Shown here piece after piece: positions 1 through 12,319 of a stretch of DNA of 64,000 nt; within the stretch, counting starts at the first letter, position 1, and each line of letters begins with the position of its first letter. A program made the translations under genes and the position numbers. The notes beneath the pieces are model-generated. The model was given only the letters and a program-made list of their open reading frames with translations. It was not told where the DNA came from and searched no databases. Source of the DNA: Schistosoma haematobium (lineage: Eukaryota; Platyhelminthes; Trematoda; Strigeidida; Schistosomatidae); NCBI RefSeq assembly GCF_000699445.3, contig NC_067201.1, forward strand, positions 11,587,501-11,651,500. Direction: 5' to 3'.

Positions 1-110
1 AAAGCATTGGACAGCTGTTTCACTCTTGTACGGAATTCTTCAACAATGCGTATCCACGATCCTCATCAAAGATAGAATACGCAGGACAAGTTTCAGCAAT
101 TCCAATGAGT
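1..110 (-). mobile_element. SINE fragment with decayed hammerhead core (minus)
   Basis: Read on the minus strand, positions about 50-1 give a CTGA-A-GA core, a short stem region and a GAAAC box, followed by GTCCAATGCTTT. This matches the hammerhead domain and downstream tail of the schistosome Sm-alpha type SINE. Stem II is mismatched, so the ribozyme is probably inactive. The copy is cut by the window start and runs back-to-back into a plus-strand copy. Confidence 0.45.
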
Positions 111-114
111 GATG

Positions 115-285
115 ATTGTGTATTATGGTAAACTGATGGAAGTTACTGGGACAAAAGAGATGTTTGGTGCTTCCTGTTTTTCAATGATTGTCTTGCTAAG
201 ATCAGTCTGTTGATGTAAACTATGAAACTTAACAATTTCTACAAACATTCTGCAGTAACCTAAAAGAAATTGTATTAGTTATAAA
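115..285 (+). mobile_element. SINE fragment with decayed hammerhead core (plus)
   Basis: The segment has CTGATGG at about 131, then GGGACAAAAG, then GGTGCTTCC and a tail ending ATGAAACTTAACAA. The same order of blocks recurs at 42045, 54440 and 62180. The conserved CGAAAC box has decayed to CAAAAG. No gene is visible between here and the exon at 1317; 290-1310 is AT-rich sequence with no recognised feature. Confidence 0.45.
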
Positions 286-1316
286 ACTTTCACTTAATTA
301 GGCAATAGGAATACAGCTGAATAGTGACAGAATACTTTTATGGGTGAGATTTGGATATAACCATTTTATTTAAACCAACTATTTAAGGATGACTTCTGCG
401 TTTGATACTAATATTTATCTCACGGTTGATCAGTATTACCCATTATTCGTTAATATTGATTAACCTTCATGATACTAGACCAGGGATATGCTCATCAGAG
501 CACTAGACCTTCAACCATTGAAATTCAGATTCTAACCATATTTCTCAACGTGAATATGTAGTTCAAAAACTATTATATAAACACATAATCAGTAAAACAG
601 TTGCATTATCTTTACTGTCATTAGTATTTAAACGCTATGATATGGTGGTGAAATTTTTCATCTCATGAAGGATATTGAATATTTGACAAGAAATAACACA
701 TAATTATACATTTAGGAATATTCGTATTGAACTGATCATTTCAGAAGAGTATCTATCTATTATGCAGCATGTAGATTAACAATCATTAGATTGTGTTAAC
801 AGTATTTCTGATTGAATTGTACCCTAAATATATATAAATTTTCATTACAAACCAAACTTAGTTGAATAATCACTAAAAAACAGAAAGCATTAGATAGCTA
901 ATACATCCTAATACGGGGGCCACTGTTCCTAAGCTGTAAAGCACTCAGTACACTACCAGGAACCCTTAAGTCATGTGATGAGTGTTTAATTTTTTTGAAC
1001 CATTGATTCGGTAAATAATAGTTAGTATTTCTGAGTAATCGAACAGAACGATCATCAAATAATGATCAACTTGTCTTTCACAAAATGCGCATAATGTATA
1101 CAAAGTTACAAAATAAATTATGTATTCAAATATGTAGTAGACTTTTAAGTATAACATGACAGTACTGATGATGTATAGTAATGCTAATGAACAATTTATA
1201 CGGTAAGAAATCAGAAAACCTAGTGTATAGATAAGTATCTTGTATCAGTTCCAACTAATTGATTATGTAGTATCTCAATGATAATATACACATAGAGATT
1301 AATAAATTAAATTCAC

Positions 1317-1541
1317 CTTTTTGCTTTTTGTAGCATATATTCAGAAATTTCAACACCATAAACATGACCATCATTTTTAAATGTATTGGATTTAATAGTT
1401 GATGTTGAAAAAGCATTTTCTAGTATAAATTTAATTCGTGAAGATTTCCAATGGTTAATTGTAACAGGAGCAACGCATTCAGCAGCTAATTTAATACCAT
1501 AACCTTGTCCAAATCCAATTTCTAATACATCATCACCAGGT
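1317..1541 (-). CDS. Methyltransferase SAM-binding exon
   Basis: A 225-bp exon on the minus strand encoding motif I (DVLEIGFGQG) and the acidic motif VYGVEIS, ending YMLQKAK. The splice sites are TTCTTAAG before 1541 and GTGAAT after 1317. The last codon is split (AG plus one base). About 25 residues between the motifs (NHWKSSRIKFILENAF and on) form a longer loop than in many class-I enzymes. Confidence 0.72.
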
Positions 1542-4500
1542 CTTAAGAAAATTAGAATTGAATAATTTGTGTAATCAGACAACACTAATTTTATTTATAA
1601 TAAATTACGTTGAAAATTTTAAAGTAGAAAGTTTATTTATTTATTTTTTAATATAGGAATCATGAACTGATTCTCACACGAAGGATTGTACACCGCTGAA
1701 GTGTGTCATACTAGGACGAAACGACTGCTCAATGCTTTCAGGTTTTCATTAGTGGTTTAACTTAGATCAGTTCATGATTTCTATAAAATTCAAGCAATTT
1801 TCACAACCTAATAATAAATTTTTTAGTCAAGCTGAATTGTGCCTAGTAGTGAGATGGGATTGAACAGATGAATATATTTGTATTACAGTGATGATGTTTA
1901 CATCAGAACTTAAACCCAGTACCTTTTGCTTCAAACGTTCAATCAGTCATCTACTGAGCTCAAATCCTTACTAATAGTGATATAAACATCATACCGACTG
2001 AATAAGCTAGTAATTATCAGAACTAAGTAACTCAATGGATAAGGCGTTACCATTTGCTGAGTAATATATTAGGTACAAATCACCATGTGAACATAGACAT
2101 TGGGATACATGGACGTAAAGTCGATGATTCCCAAGTAGGGCGGAACGGACATTCTGCAGTCCACTGTTGGTCACAAACCAAGTTTACTAGAACTTGAGGC
2201 CAAATGGTTATACCGAGGTAATCTGCTCAGGATTCACATACTCCATCAGAGACTAACCATCTGTAGTCCTGAATAACAACAATAGGAAGCTACAAACCCA
2301 TACTAAGGAAATTAACACGTTAGTAGGTGTTTGCTGATACTATCGGGCAGTGAGCATTAGAGATAAATGACTCGACATTTAACCAACACATTACATGTTC
2401 AGACATCATTCTAACCACTGTTTTAAGCATACACGTAGTATAACTAGCCCTAAAATAACATGTGTTTCACAGTTAGGTACTTTGTCACTGAACTGCATCA
2501 ATTAATTATGTAACTGAAATAATTAGTAACCAGGATTACAATACAATTTCGGGATATTATCCAACTGTTAGAAACAATGAGTAAAAAGCAAGAAACGCTC
2601 TATTTATTTATTTAAACACATAAACATTGGTACAACGAGGAACCAAATATATATGCGTCACAAATAATTCGATTGGTGTAAGGACTGGGATACTGTCCGG
2701 GTGCCCTAACCGAAGCAGGTGGTTTTTTAGGGGGCCACGCCCGGAACCTTTCACCCAAACTTCTGATCCACAAGACGGTGGAGCAACGTCAGGAGATGCA
2801 GTCTCATGGTAGCTGGTGACCAACGATTGGGTTATATGCCATTTGTTCCTTCAGGATCCAGGAGCCCAGTGGTTTGGAATCAGGGTTTTCCAACTCCCCT
2901 ATGTGGATACTCCATATCTACCAACCCGGTTAATGTGTCGGACATTTGCTTTTCGTCCTCTCAATTTCGTAAACAACATCCCCGCCACGAGAAGGCAGTG
3001 AGTAGGACTTCCCTAGCAGTGGTTGCATGAGATCATTTCGAGAGGGAGAGCCAACTCTCCCCACTCTCGGCCGTACCACGGCATTTGGAGGCCAAAAACA
3101 TTCTACGAACACAAACATTGCAATCTAGGAATATTTATTCACCAAATTTTAGAAAGCTTAGAGTTTGCTTATGACCACCGTTCAGTGGGCTAATATGATC
3201 CGAAAAAAACCATATTGATTTTGTATCAGACATATAAACGTTTAGTTAATGACATATTAAATATCTATCGTATTCAAGAGAATTAGTAAACATGATTATT
3301 TGCACTGAATAATTTGTACCATACATATCAGATAACAAAATACTGATGCACTATTAGGCATCTGGTCAATATAAGTTTTAACATATTTACACGCTTTACG
3401 TTAAAGTATTTTGATAATTAAAATATATTAATTTGAACCTACAATCACGAAACCACTGTATTTACAAAAATGTAAAGTATCTCGTTTTGTTTACCGATAA
3501 TAATACGTTTAGAAATTAGGTAATTTAACGCTAATTCTAAAAACTAATTAACATAAATCTAAAAATTAATAAAGATCAGGAAACATCTCCCCTTCAACTC
3601 TCTCATGCTTAAACGGTATTTAAGTTAACCATCCTTTCTTCAGTACTCAATAAAAGTGAAATATCTAGCATTTTTGATGATTTTTCCTTTAATTTAGGTA
3701 TCAGCGCTGTATATAATAGTGTACTGAGGATTTCAATTTAATCACCTGAAGCCATGTCTTTTATGAAGACGCTACTGTAGCGCATTCCAACTTTCCGGAT
3801 GGAAGAAGCAAATAAATTGGAAATTAGAGCTTGAAATAGAAACCTCAGTGAAAATTATGCTCTTATATTCAGTGCTCACCTACCAAGTAATGAACAGGAA
3901 AATGTTCCGAGATCCTAGATGCCACCAACATACTGAACATTTTGAAAAATGGACGCGTTACAAGGTCATGGATACGTATCGCATCTCGCTTAAACATACA
4001 TATAATTTCCAAATAACCCGAAGAAAATAACATCAATAAATTGAGGGACAAATAAGTCAAACGTATTCGTTTTTTAAAAAAAATATTTACTTAATTTATT
4101 ATGTAAAGTATTCGCTTAGTAATATCTTCCGTAAGTGATTATTCTTATTTATGAATTTGTTGGGTGTAGAAGTTACATTCCTTGAAGTGAATTATTATAT
4201 CGAAAAGAACATATGCTCATTTATAAATATAATGTTCAGCAAGTATAAGTTTTTAGTAACAGTAACACAATGCTTAGATATGATTCTTTTAAGGCATCAT
4301 ATCCTATGGTTGTATCTTATCGACTTATTTTCACATCCTTCAATTAAAGTTGGGCGATTGTCCCAATCTGATACTGACATATATATAAGCGAAGCCAACT
4401 GACTAAGAAGCTTGTATTGGTCGACACGAATTAAAACATATACATAAACTCACCCATTTAACATAGACATGTGTCCCTAAGAAAATTAAACCAGATATCC

Positions 4501-5996
4501 AACCAATAGCGTACTTGTCTTCTACTCTCTCAGATAATGAATCTAAACGCTGAACAACAGGGTGAACCCATCAGTATCTCTGATTTACCATTCAGCCTTA
4601 AAAAAAACTAGTTGGTTTGATGTGTCCATTCCATCAGATATATATTCAGGTAATTTATATATTTTAGGATAATATAGAGCACATAATATTTTTAAAGAGA
4701 TTGCATTTTAAAATTTTACCAGGAAGAATTAAAGTCATCTCGATGAACTTGTTATTATAATAATAATTTCCTTTTTTTAAAAAAAAAACACTTAAGATTT
4801 GCAAAATTAAATTCTGTTTGTAAATGTTATTTGATTGTTTTTCTTTGTCTATTTCCCAATTATTGAATTATGAACTTGAGTTTAAACAAATCAAACGAGA
4901 TTCGAACTGGTAAACTGTATCATTAGTCTTCGGGCAATAAATCTGGTTTATTTGTACATGGCTTCAAATTTATATGATTGATTCTGTTATTATTATCATT
5001 AGTTTTATTATTCGGATGAGTACTTTGTGGAGATTGTTCAAGTGATTATGTAGTAAACTTACTTTAGTGAGACAATCATTGGAAACTAGGAAGTACTGGA
5101 TAGTTGTTGTTGTTGTTGTTCATGTTGTGTCCATATCTCCACTGTTGGATTTTCAGTCCTATTTCTAATACTTGACATTCGTGAAACACTGTAATTCTCG
5201 CGATACAAAGTTAGAACACAAAAGACTGGTGGGAATAAAGTCTTATTAACTCATTAAAATTGCGTCCCCAAACCCATAGCTAACATAAGTCGTCCTTAGA
5301 CATATACACACTCATTTATACACCGAATTTTACACACAATAATATGGAATACAAGGGAAAATACACCAAGTTACTATAAAAAACACACTGCTTATAGTAC
5401 ACCTGAGTTGACACGAGCATTGCAAATGTCACTCTTCACCAGAGTTCACGTCATCTATATTGAACGGAGTTCATGTTGAATTGAAAAGAAAATATTGACT
5501 AGAAATAACAGATTTAACCAGAGTTCGCACTTGTCACGCTGGACGACATTTACAGAAGTGATACAAAAATCAATTGACCAGAAATAATGTCACAATTTTA
5601 TCCTGTTATACGAACTGGTATTTGATGGCAAACGACCTCGAAGCGTTGCTCACGTATACTGAAACCATCGAGTGAGTTAGGTACTAAATAGAAATACCAG
5701 ATAAGCTGACGATTTAGTAGATTTTCATTAAATGATGTGTTTGGTACAATGCAGTCGCGTAAGTAGCCATCACTCGGCTATATTGTATTATTACATATCA
5801 TTAATCATTAGGCGCATGTTACCTATTAGTTTGACAATCCCTCAATGACATTTCGTCACAACTCATAAAAGGCAAATTCATAACACAAATATATTTGTTG
5901 TAACTGATGGCCTGGATCAGTCAGATACATCGATTTAGGGCCAAATGATAAGTGAGAGATGCTGCTAACGGGTTCATGCTACCAGTTAAGATTTGG

Positions 5997-6046
<50 letters not shown>

Positions 6047-7689
6047 TGAGTCTGTGTATACATTGAAATTCGAGTTCGCTTCTTAATCAGATGCAACATA
6101 AAACCTGGCAAATGTGTACATCCGTTCAAAATGCTATACTCCATTAGCACATCGAGACGAAATTGTCAAGGCAAATCACAGAGTAGCAGAGGCAGAAACA
6201 ATAATTAGTGGCAAGAGAGAAGACTAAGCACACAAGATAAAATTTGAGAAAATATAGATTAGTGAGATTATAAAAAGATTTATGCAGGATTTAAAAAATT
6301 AGGATCTACGAAAAGGTAGAGTAGACGCATTCGCACCATTGAAGACAATTTTGAGCCGTCATTCGAAGTTCCCAACTATCGGTTACGATAATCACACTGA
6401 CCCTAACCACGCAGTCTGCACCTGCCTACATGCCTCAGTCCAATAGTGAGCTTACTCCTGGACTGATGCCATGTCTTGGTAGCTTCTTACTCACTCTTGG
6501 TTTTCTCACTAAAGTAGCGAATCGGGTTCGCGTATATATCAGTATCAGACTAGAATGACCACTAAACATAATAAGCTTCAATTGTTCAAAATAGACAAAA
6601 CGAACAACATGATTAAAATACACTATGAAAAATGAGACTCCTATTAGTTGGATACAAAAGAATGGTTATTTATATCTGGTGTCAGCACCTTAGTAGAAAT
6701 AACAACTGACTTATGAAAATAGAATAAATTGTTGCAAACAATCATAGATGAATAGTCCAAACGGCGATTGATTTCAACCACTACAAATTATCTGTCATAA
6801 AGTTTATTCACTAACTATATGGTTATTTGTTAATCGAACAATTAAATCGGTTTCAAGGCATTACTGAAATCTCTTTCCAGGGTAAAAAAAAGCTATTAAA
6901 ATGCAAAAGTTATTTATCTGTTCAAATAGTTGTATCGTCCCACGATGGAAGGACATGACTTCAAATAAAAAATCCAACAGCTGGACCAGTGACAGTTTTT
7001 ATCAAATAAAACCCAAAAATAACTAAGTATCGATAGACTAATTTTGTCTAACATGGATAAGGCGTTCAATTTATGGGTTATTTTTACCATTACTATTATT
7101 ATTATTAATTATATTACAAAGATCAGGAAATAAGATCAGATCAGACGGTTGTTGACAAAGAACGAAATACCAAATATGCAATGAACAGTACAAAGTTATA
7201 TTTTTGGTCTTTACCTAAACGAATGACTGTTGACTGACAAATTACACTATACATATAGATCATAAATTTTTGCAGAAAAATCCAGTGACACTAATTCTGC
7301 TTATCCCACATGTGGCCAGCAATACCCTCAAGATTTCAGGTACACCTCGTTGACGTGTGCCAACTAGAAAGGAACAGGGGTATGGTATTTCATATTTTTG
7401 GTTAAAGACATTGGATGACATGGCTCAGAATGGGCTACAATGGAGTAGATACATTCGCTATTTGTTGTCCTTCAGATCATGAGTTATATATGCAAACATC
7501 ATTATTCTAACATAGGTTTAAAAAGCTAGTTAGTACGACCAGACTTGAAGCTTAAGATTAAATGAATGAGAATCCTCACTTGAGCTACGATACGCTGAAC
7601 CAATCAGACATATCAAGTCAAAAACAAATGACTGGTGAGAGATGCTAACGGATGCACGTTATTGGCCAAGATTTAACTGGACGTTCTGA

Positions 7690-7758
<69 letters not shown>

Positions 7759-8642
7759 CGTTGAATGCATATTATCTTTTCGTGCTAATCAATGAAAGTT
7801 TACTACTCACCCTTATATGAAACTTTCTATAGATCACTAAATCCTATTGTCCTCAATAGAAAAAAAAGCTTACTATCCCACTGATTTGGACCATCTATTC
7901 GAGCTAACATCTCACATTATTACTATACGTACAAATTTCAATCTCTTCTTTTGAAGGCGACCTGGTTGAATATCTGAGCTACCTCTACCTGCCATCTGGA
8001 TATTTCAACTAGTTATCAGTTTTCTTGTTTGTTTTAACATATTATATCTATTAGTCGCATAACCTACTCAGGTGCGTTTAAGAAAAGTTTACTACATTTT
8101 GCTGTACAACTTACAAAAGAGCACAATCAGAGACATTGTGGTTGCTGGCAATATGCATCGAAAAAAATATACACTAATCAGATGTCGATTATTTAACTGC
8201 TAACATCTAATTAGTGACCACTCAATGTTTATCACAAGGGTCAATCAAGAAATAAGAAAAGGGAACTTGTTGAAATACTTTGTGCTGAGAATTCTATATT
8301 GTACCAAAAATATAATATTGAATAAAACCAATAATAATTATAACAATAATTTACGTAATGAAATACCTAATTGAGTTTCAGAATATTAGAAGAGGGTTTA
8401 TAATGCTAGTAGACTTAGACAATTGTAGAAATAGAATAAATTAGAAGAAAATGAAACAATTGAATTTGATAAAAAAGATAATGAACTTACTTTAAATTAC
8501 ATGCATCAATAGCTGCAGCGGTTAATAGTTTATTTTGTTTTTTTAATTTGTACTGATATAGATATCTTGAATATAAATTAGGTATAGGTTTCTTTAAACT
8601 ACACGAAAATTGATGAGTGAAATGTTGACGTAATCTATTAGC
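1317..8642 (-). CDS. Class-I SAM-dependent methyltransferase, partial (two exons)
   Basis: Gene-level entry on the minus strand, exons 8491-8642 then 1317-1541. Joined, they read LTAAAIDACNLKPGDDVLEI then GFGQGYGIKLAAE and, further on, GHVYGVEISEYM. DVLEIGFGQG is the glycine-rich motif I that binds S-adenosylmethionine in Rossmann-fold methyltransferases; VYGVEIS is the post-I acidic strand (E binds the ribose). The junction completes an AAA Lys codon, with a GTAAGT donor and a TTAAG acceptor. The first exon (about 50 aa) is basic and reads NRLRQHFTHQF at its start, upstream of the fold. The substrate cannot be inferred. Missing parts are 5' of 8642 and the C-terminal half after 1317; I could not place either. 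The ~6.95 kb intron is packed with repeats. Family assignment is strong; subfamily unknown. Confidence 0.72.
1655..1790 (+). mobile_element. SINE fragment with decayed hammerhead core
   Basis: It reads CTGAAGTGTGTC, then ATACTAGGACGAAACG and AATGCTTTCAGG, so the CGAAAC half of the hammerhead core is intact while CTGATGA has become CTGAAGT. The copy is bracketed by an inverted repeat: ATCATGAACTGAT near 1660 and ATCAGTTCATGAT near 1766. Confidence 0.55.
1800..2585. other. Gene-free stretch with SINE-like debris
   Basis: No coding region is visible. Around 2025-2080 the string AACTCAATGGATAAGGCGTT resembles the Pol III A-box head of tRNA-derived SINEs, and 2110-2165 resembles a strongly decayed hammerhead tail (CCAAGTAGGGCGGAACGG). 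Both calls are weak. Confidence 0.25.
2601..3092 (-). mobile_element. Non-autonomous RTE-derived element, copy 1
   Basis: Sense strand is minus: 5' end GCCTCCAAATGCC near 3092, 3' end a tail of TAAA units near 2601. From 5' to 3' it has a strong hairpin (GAGAGTGGGGAGAG paired with CTCTCCCTCTC), a ~350-bp body that matches the RTE 5' UTR at 51098-51416, then the RTE 3' terminus (GCGCATATATATTTGG, TGTACCAATGTTTATGTG). Flanks near 2589 and 3092 are similar but diverged, a possible decayed target-site duplication. Short open frames here are by-products of the repeat. Confidence 0.75.
3095..5040. other. Gene-free stretch
   Basis: AT-rich intronic DNA within the ~7 kb methyltransferase intron. The short open frames, including 4151-4402, show no recognisable domain, biased composition or splice context. 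I see no repeat shared with the rest of the window. Confidence 0.3.
5045..5102 (-). mobile_element. SINE tail fragment (minus)
   Basis: The minus strand reads CCAGTACTTCCTAGTTTCCAATG then a GTCTCACTAAAG block. This matches the tail that follows the hammerhead core in the other SINE copies (CAGTGCTTCTAGGTTTCCAATG at 38840). It is followed by a short GTT repeat at 5103-5120. Confidence 0.4.
5885..6043. repeat. Dispersed repeat ending in a TA microsatellite, copy 1
   Basis: A block reading GATCAGTCAGATACATC, then AGTGAGAGATGCTGCTAACGG and AAGATTTGGCT, ends in (TA)n at 5999-6043. The same order of blocks recurs at 7590-7753, and a looser version at 63030-63215. The TA tract therefore seems to be part of the repeat, not an independent microsatellite. 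Confidence 0.5.
7590..7753. repeat. Dispersed repeat ending in a TA microsatellite, copy 2
   Basis: It reads CCAATCAGACATATC, then TGGTGAGAGATGCTAACGG and CCAAGATTTAACTGG, followed by (TA)n from 7691 to 7753. It parallels the copy at 5885. The stretch between the two copies (6045-7585) contains no gene; the 62-aa frame at 6435-6623 is not supported. Confidence 0.5.
7818..7950. repeat. Short repeat, internally deleted copy
   Basis: It reads GAAACTTTCTATAGATCACT, then AAATCCTATTGTCCTCAATAG and CCACTGATTTGGACCATC. Compared with the copy at 8817-9060 it lacks about 105 bp after the CTCAATAG block. Confidence 0.55.
8491..8642 (-). CDS. Methyltransferase upstream exon
   Basis: A 152-bp exon with no internal stop on the minus strand. 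It has a TTAAAATAG acceptor just before 8642 and a GTAAGT donor after 8491. It enters in phase 0 and leaves two bases of a Lys codon that the exon at 1541 completes. It encodes about 50 basic residues ending AAAIDACNL, directly before the SAM-binding motif. It contains no ATG, so a start-codon-based ORF search would miss it. Confidence 0.65.
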
Positions 8643-8816
8643 CTATTTTAATGATTAAAATAAAAGCAAGAATTTATATTTTAAATATGTATATAAGTAG
8701 TCTAAGGAGATAATAAGTTCAGAAGAAATGAATGAAATGTGTTAGTAAAAGTATTCTTGGATAATATAACAAAATAATACAAAAAGAATTTTCCAACTAC
8801 AAAGAAATGCGAATAG

Positions 8817-9065
8817 ATGAAACTTTCTATATATTACTAAATCCTACTGTCCTCAATAGGAAAGAAGAGGGGCGATTGATTATGAATACAGTGATCTTGA
8901 GTGCTATTAGAGGTATGCGGGCAGTTATTATTTCTCGGTTGCCCACACCGTGGAAGGGTCCATTTGTGGAGGAGGAGGTTCTAATGAAGGACTTACTATC
9001 CTACTGATTTGGACCATCTATTCGAGCTACCATCTCAAACGATTACCAAACATACAAATGTCACT
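8817..9065. repeat. Short repeat, longer copy
   Basis: Same family as 7818-7950, with the same outer blocks (GAAACTTTCTATATATTACT and CTACTGATTTGGACCATC) plus a ~105-bp G-rich interior (CATTTGTGGAGGAGGAGG). The frames at 8807-9007 and 8950-9150 come from this repeat and are not genes. It lies 175 bp beyond the methyltransferase exon. Confidence 0.55.
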
Positions 9066-9069
9066 CTAT

Positions 9070-12000
9070 TATTTTACATTACAAATGTCATATTTTTCAC
9101 TTATTAACACACACAAATACACAAGTATATCTCATAAAAAATCGCATTGACTGGAATGACATGACATTTTTTTTAGATTGATCGTAATAAATATTTTTGC
9201 TTTGTCCCTTTTTATTATTTAAACTTGGGTTACTTTAATTTGTTTATTCTCTGAAAAAATCGGCTAAGAATGAGTAAAGAAACGTCAGGAAATCTAATTT
9301 TTCTACTCAATGGGATATTACAAATATATTAGTAGGTTATTAGTGGGTTGGAGAATGCTGGTTGGCGGTATATGCTCCATTGGGAGTAACAGGCGTAAGT
9401 AAGTAAGTAAGTAACAATCAACCCAATACTCAATCTATTTGACATTATTATTTCAAACCTTGGTAATGATGTCGATAATATATATTTACACCATAAATCT
9501 CATGTAATAATCAAATGCATTTAAGTCTATGTACTCAGTTTTCAGCCACTTGTTTTTTTTATGTATAAGACAAATTATAATACTTGGCTGGTTAAAACGA
9601 AACAGATCACATGTGGTCCAAATCGATAAAGTGAGGTTCTTATTGAAATAGATCAGTAATTGAACTCTGCTCAAGAATATGAAAACAAGATGAAGCATTT
9701 ATGAAGATGGTCCACAATAAGAAGAGTTTTTCTACATATACAACGGCTGGGGTACCCCGTTTTTTGCAAAGAGAACTTTTTCTTATGTACCGAAATTGGG
9801 TGAACTAAGTAGATAACATGATTAAATGAGAACTAATTGAATAAAAGTATATACTATAAAGATGGTTCTCATAAATATACGACATCTTTTTATTTATTCA
9901 TACGTGGATAACTGAAGAGTATTCATTTTAGTCAACAAGGTTAATTTGAACAATCTAGACTAAATATGTTCAGATACATATGAATCTAATTGAGAAAAAA
10001 AGGTTACTCAATATAATATAGTCAGTTTTACATTTACCAGATCAAAATCAGTAATCGGGACTTATTATCTACTTTTAATAGGTTTTAAGTAAGAAAACTA
10101 ACACCATAGGAAAAATACTACTCCAACACATGACTCTGTCAATCATCCATTATTCCTTTTTTCACCGAAGTTGACTAGTACTCACTAGATTGTTATTTAC
10201 ATGACAGGATAATTTTGGCTTTTATAGAGGGGGGGAGGAGGGTTAAGATAATTTTGAATGAATTAATTAACCGTTTCAGATTTCGTTTTACAAGCGCACA
10301 TTGAAGACTGAACGAACATTATCCTTTTTTCATTTTTAAGGTATGAATCGCGAAAATTCTGTCTGGAAGACAAGACATGTGATAAGAGTAGTTAGTTTCG
10401 ATGATTCGCATAGTTACCTATTATTTTCAAACAAATGGCTAAGTGCTGCCACATAACAGAAGATATAACACATTCTACTCAGTTAACATTTTTAATTAAC
10501 CCAAAACTAATTTGAATTGAAGCTTATGGTCAGATGACTTTGACTGCCTTTGTGAGCAAACGAATCTACTAGTACAAGAACAGGCGAAATTGAGGAACTT
10601 GGCAAGCTATTCTCTGATGCTTCAGCATCTGAATTTTTGGTGTGTGCTTATTAACTGCTTTAAGGTATTCTTTGTGTACTCTTAATTGTAAGCTTTTATT
10701 TAGGACGTTAATTTTTGATATACAATTTGTCTTTCGTAAATTAATATTGGCAAGAGTATATGGTAAAAGTATAACATACGGAAGAGTCAATCAAAATCGG
10801 GAAAACTGTTAAGATTTGCGCAAAATCCGAAAATGACTTTTATCTTATATTTCATATAAGTCCAGTTCCTAAATTCAACTACATTTTCCGCACTGAACCT
10901 TAAGTCTCCGGTTCTGAATATATAACTCTAACCATAGATAATATGAGGACTCTTAAAGAACTTTTTGCGTCCTTGTGAGGTTTATAGAAGACGGATATCC
11001 TACACGCATACTGACGAATTTGTGACTTTATCTTCTCAATTTACAGACAGAACCTTTGGATAACTTTATTAAATTCAGTGTTTATGTATAATTTGCTTAT
11101 GTTTTGCAATATTGTTCTTTTCTTTTCCCCAAACCATTCAATTGCATAAGCTATTTCCTGATTGGTTAAGGACCAGTTGAAAGTTGTTTGGTTATTTCAA
11201 GCCCATGTTCTTACCAGTAAAAGTCATCCATTTTTAAGTTTTGCCCAAAAGCCTTGTAACAGCGCTCTCGATCTTAAGTGGCTTATCCCTACATTAACAC
11301 TTAACACAAAATTCAATTAGTTACAAATTTGTTATTCGGTTTCCCACTATATCGTAATTTTCTACATGCTTAGGCTTATTATTTCTATCATTAATAAACT
11401 CATGGGACAATAGAGAAATCTTATATATATATATAGTTGGAGTATTGAAATTTCCAGTGCTGATTAGTTAATTTTATATGGGACTAAACAGAAATGACTG
11501 TAGCACGATATCATGATGACTACATGAATTTAGTCTCAAATTTTTGTATAAAACAGCAACTAACCGGAAGGATTCATAACCTTCCTATTTTTTTCGAGTT
11601 CATGTTTCCGTTGTCTTATAGCCCTGTGACTAACTTGTATTGCAAACAAAATACTAATGTCACATGTTCGGTAACAGTCATATAAATAGGAATTCGTAAT
11701 CATTTTATACGAAGTGAACTTATTGATATTATACTATTTTACGGGAAAATACACACTGATTAACTTCAATTCATACTAATAAAATAGTTTTAAACGATGT
11801 TCATAACAGAGATCTAAGATACTGTATAATCTTCCGGTTGACGGACCGTCTCAGCCTTTAATTCACAATGTGCACTTCCAGATTTTTTAAACTATTTGTA
11901 TAGTTCGCCAAATCTTTTTTAAATGAACAAACTGTGATATAAAAGCAGAAACGCATCAGAGCACTGAAGTCATCTACACCAAACAAATCTAATAGTAGTA

Positions 12001-12305
12001 CGGCCTACATAACTAACCATTGCGAAACTTATGAAATTAATAGCCTGACCTGACACGGTCAAGTCTGAACAGCACATATACTCTACCATATAGTGAAGGA
12101 AATCGTAGAGTATTAAACTCGAATGTAATAAACAACACATATCTACACCAATAAGTGAAAGGGCTTGTTCATTCTGATTATACACAATTACAAATGAATG
12201 ATTCAACTAAACATTTGATGTGATGTGAATTTATCTTAATGACATCGGCATTCATTTCTCAACCATTAAACTTTTCGCATAAACATTTTATCCACTTTAA
12301 ATTAT
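9070..12305. other. Gene-free stretch
   Basis: AT-rich DNA without recognisable coding sequence on either strand. Minor features are a GTAA microsatellite near 9395-9412 and a G run near 10230. The frames at 9486-9698, 10569-10790, 11494-11685 and 11970-12206 have no family signature. Missing 5' exons of the methyltransferase gene could be hidden here. Confidence 0.3.
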
Positions 12306-12319
12306 GTAACTTAACAATA

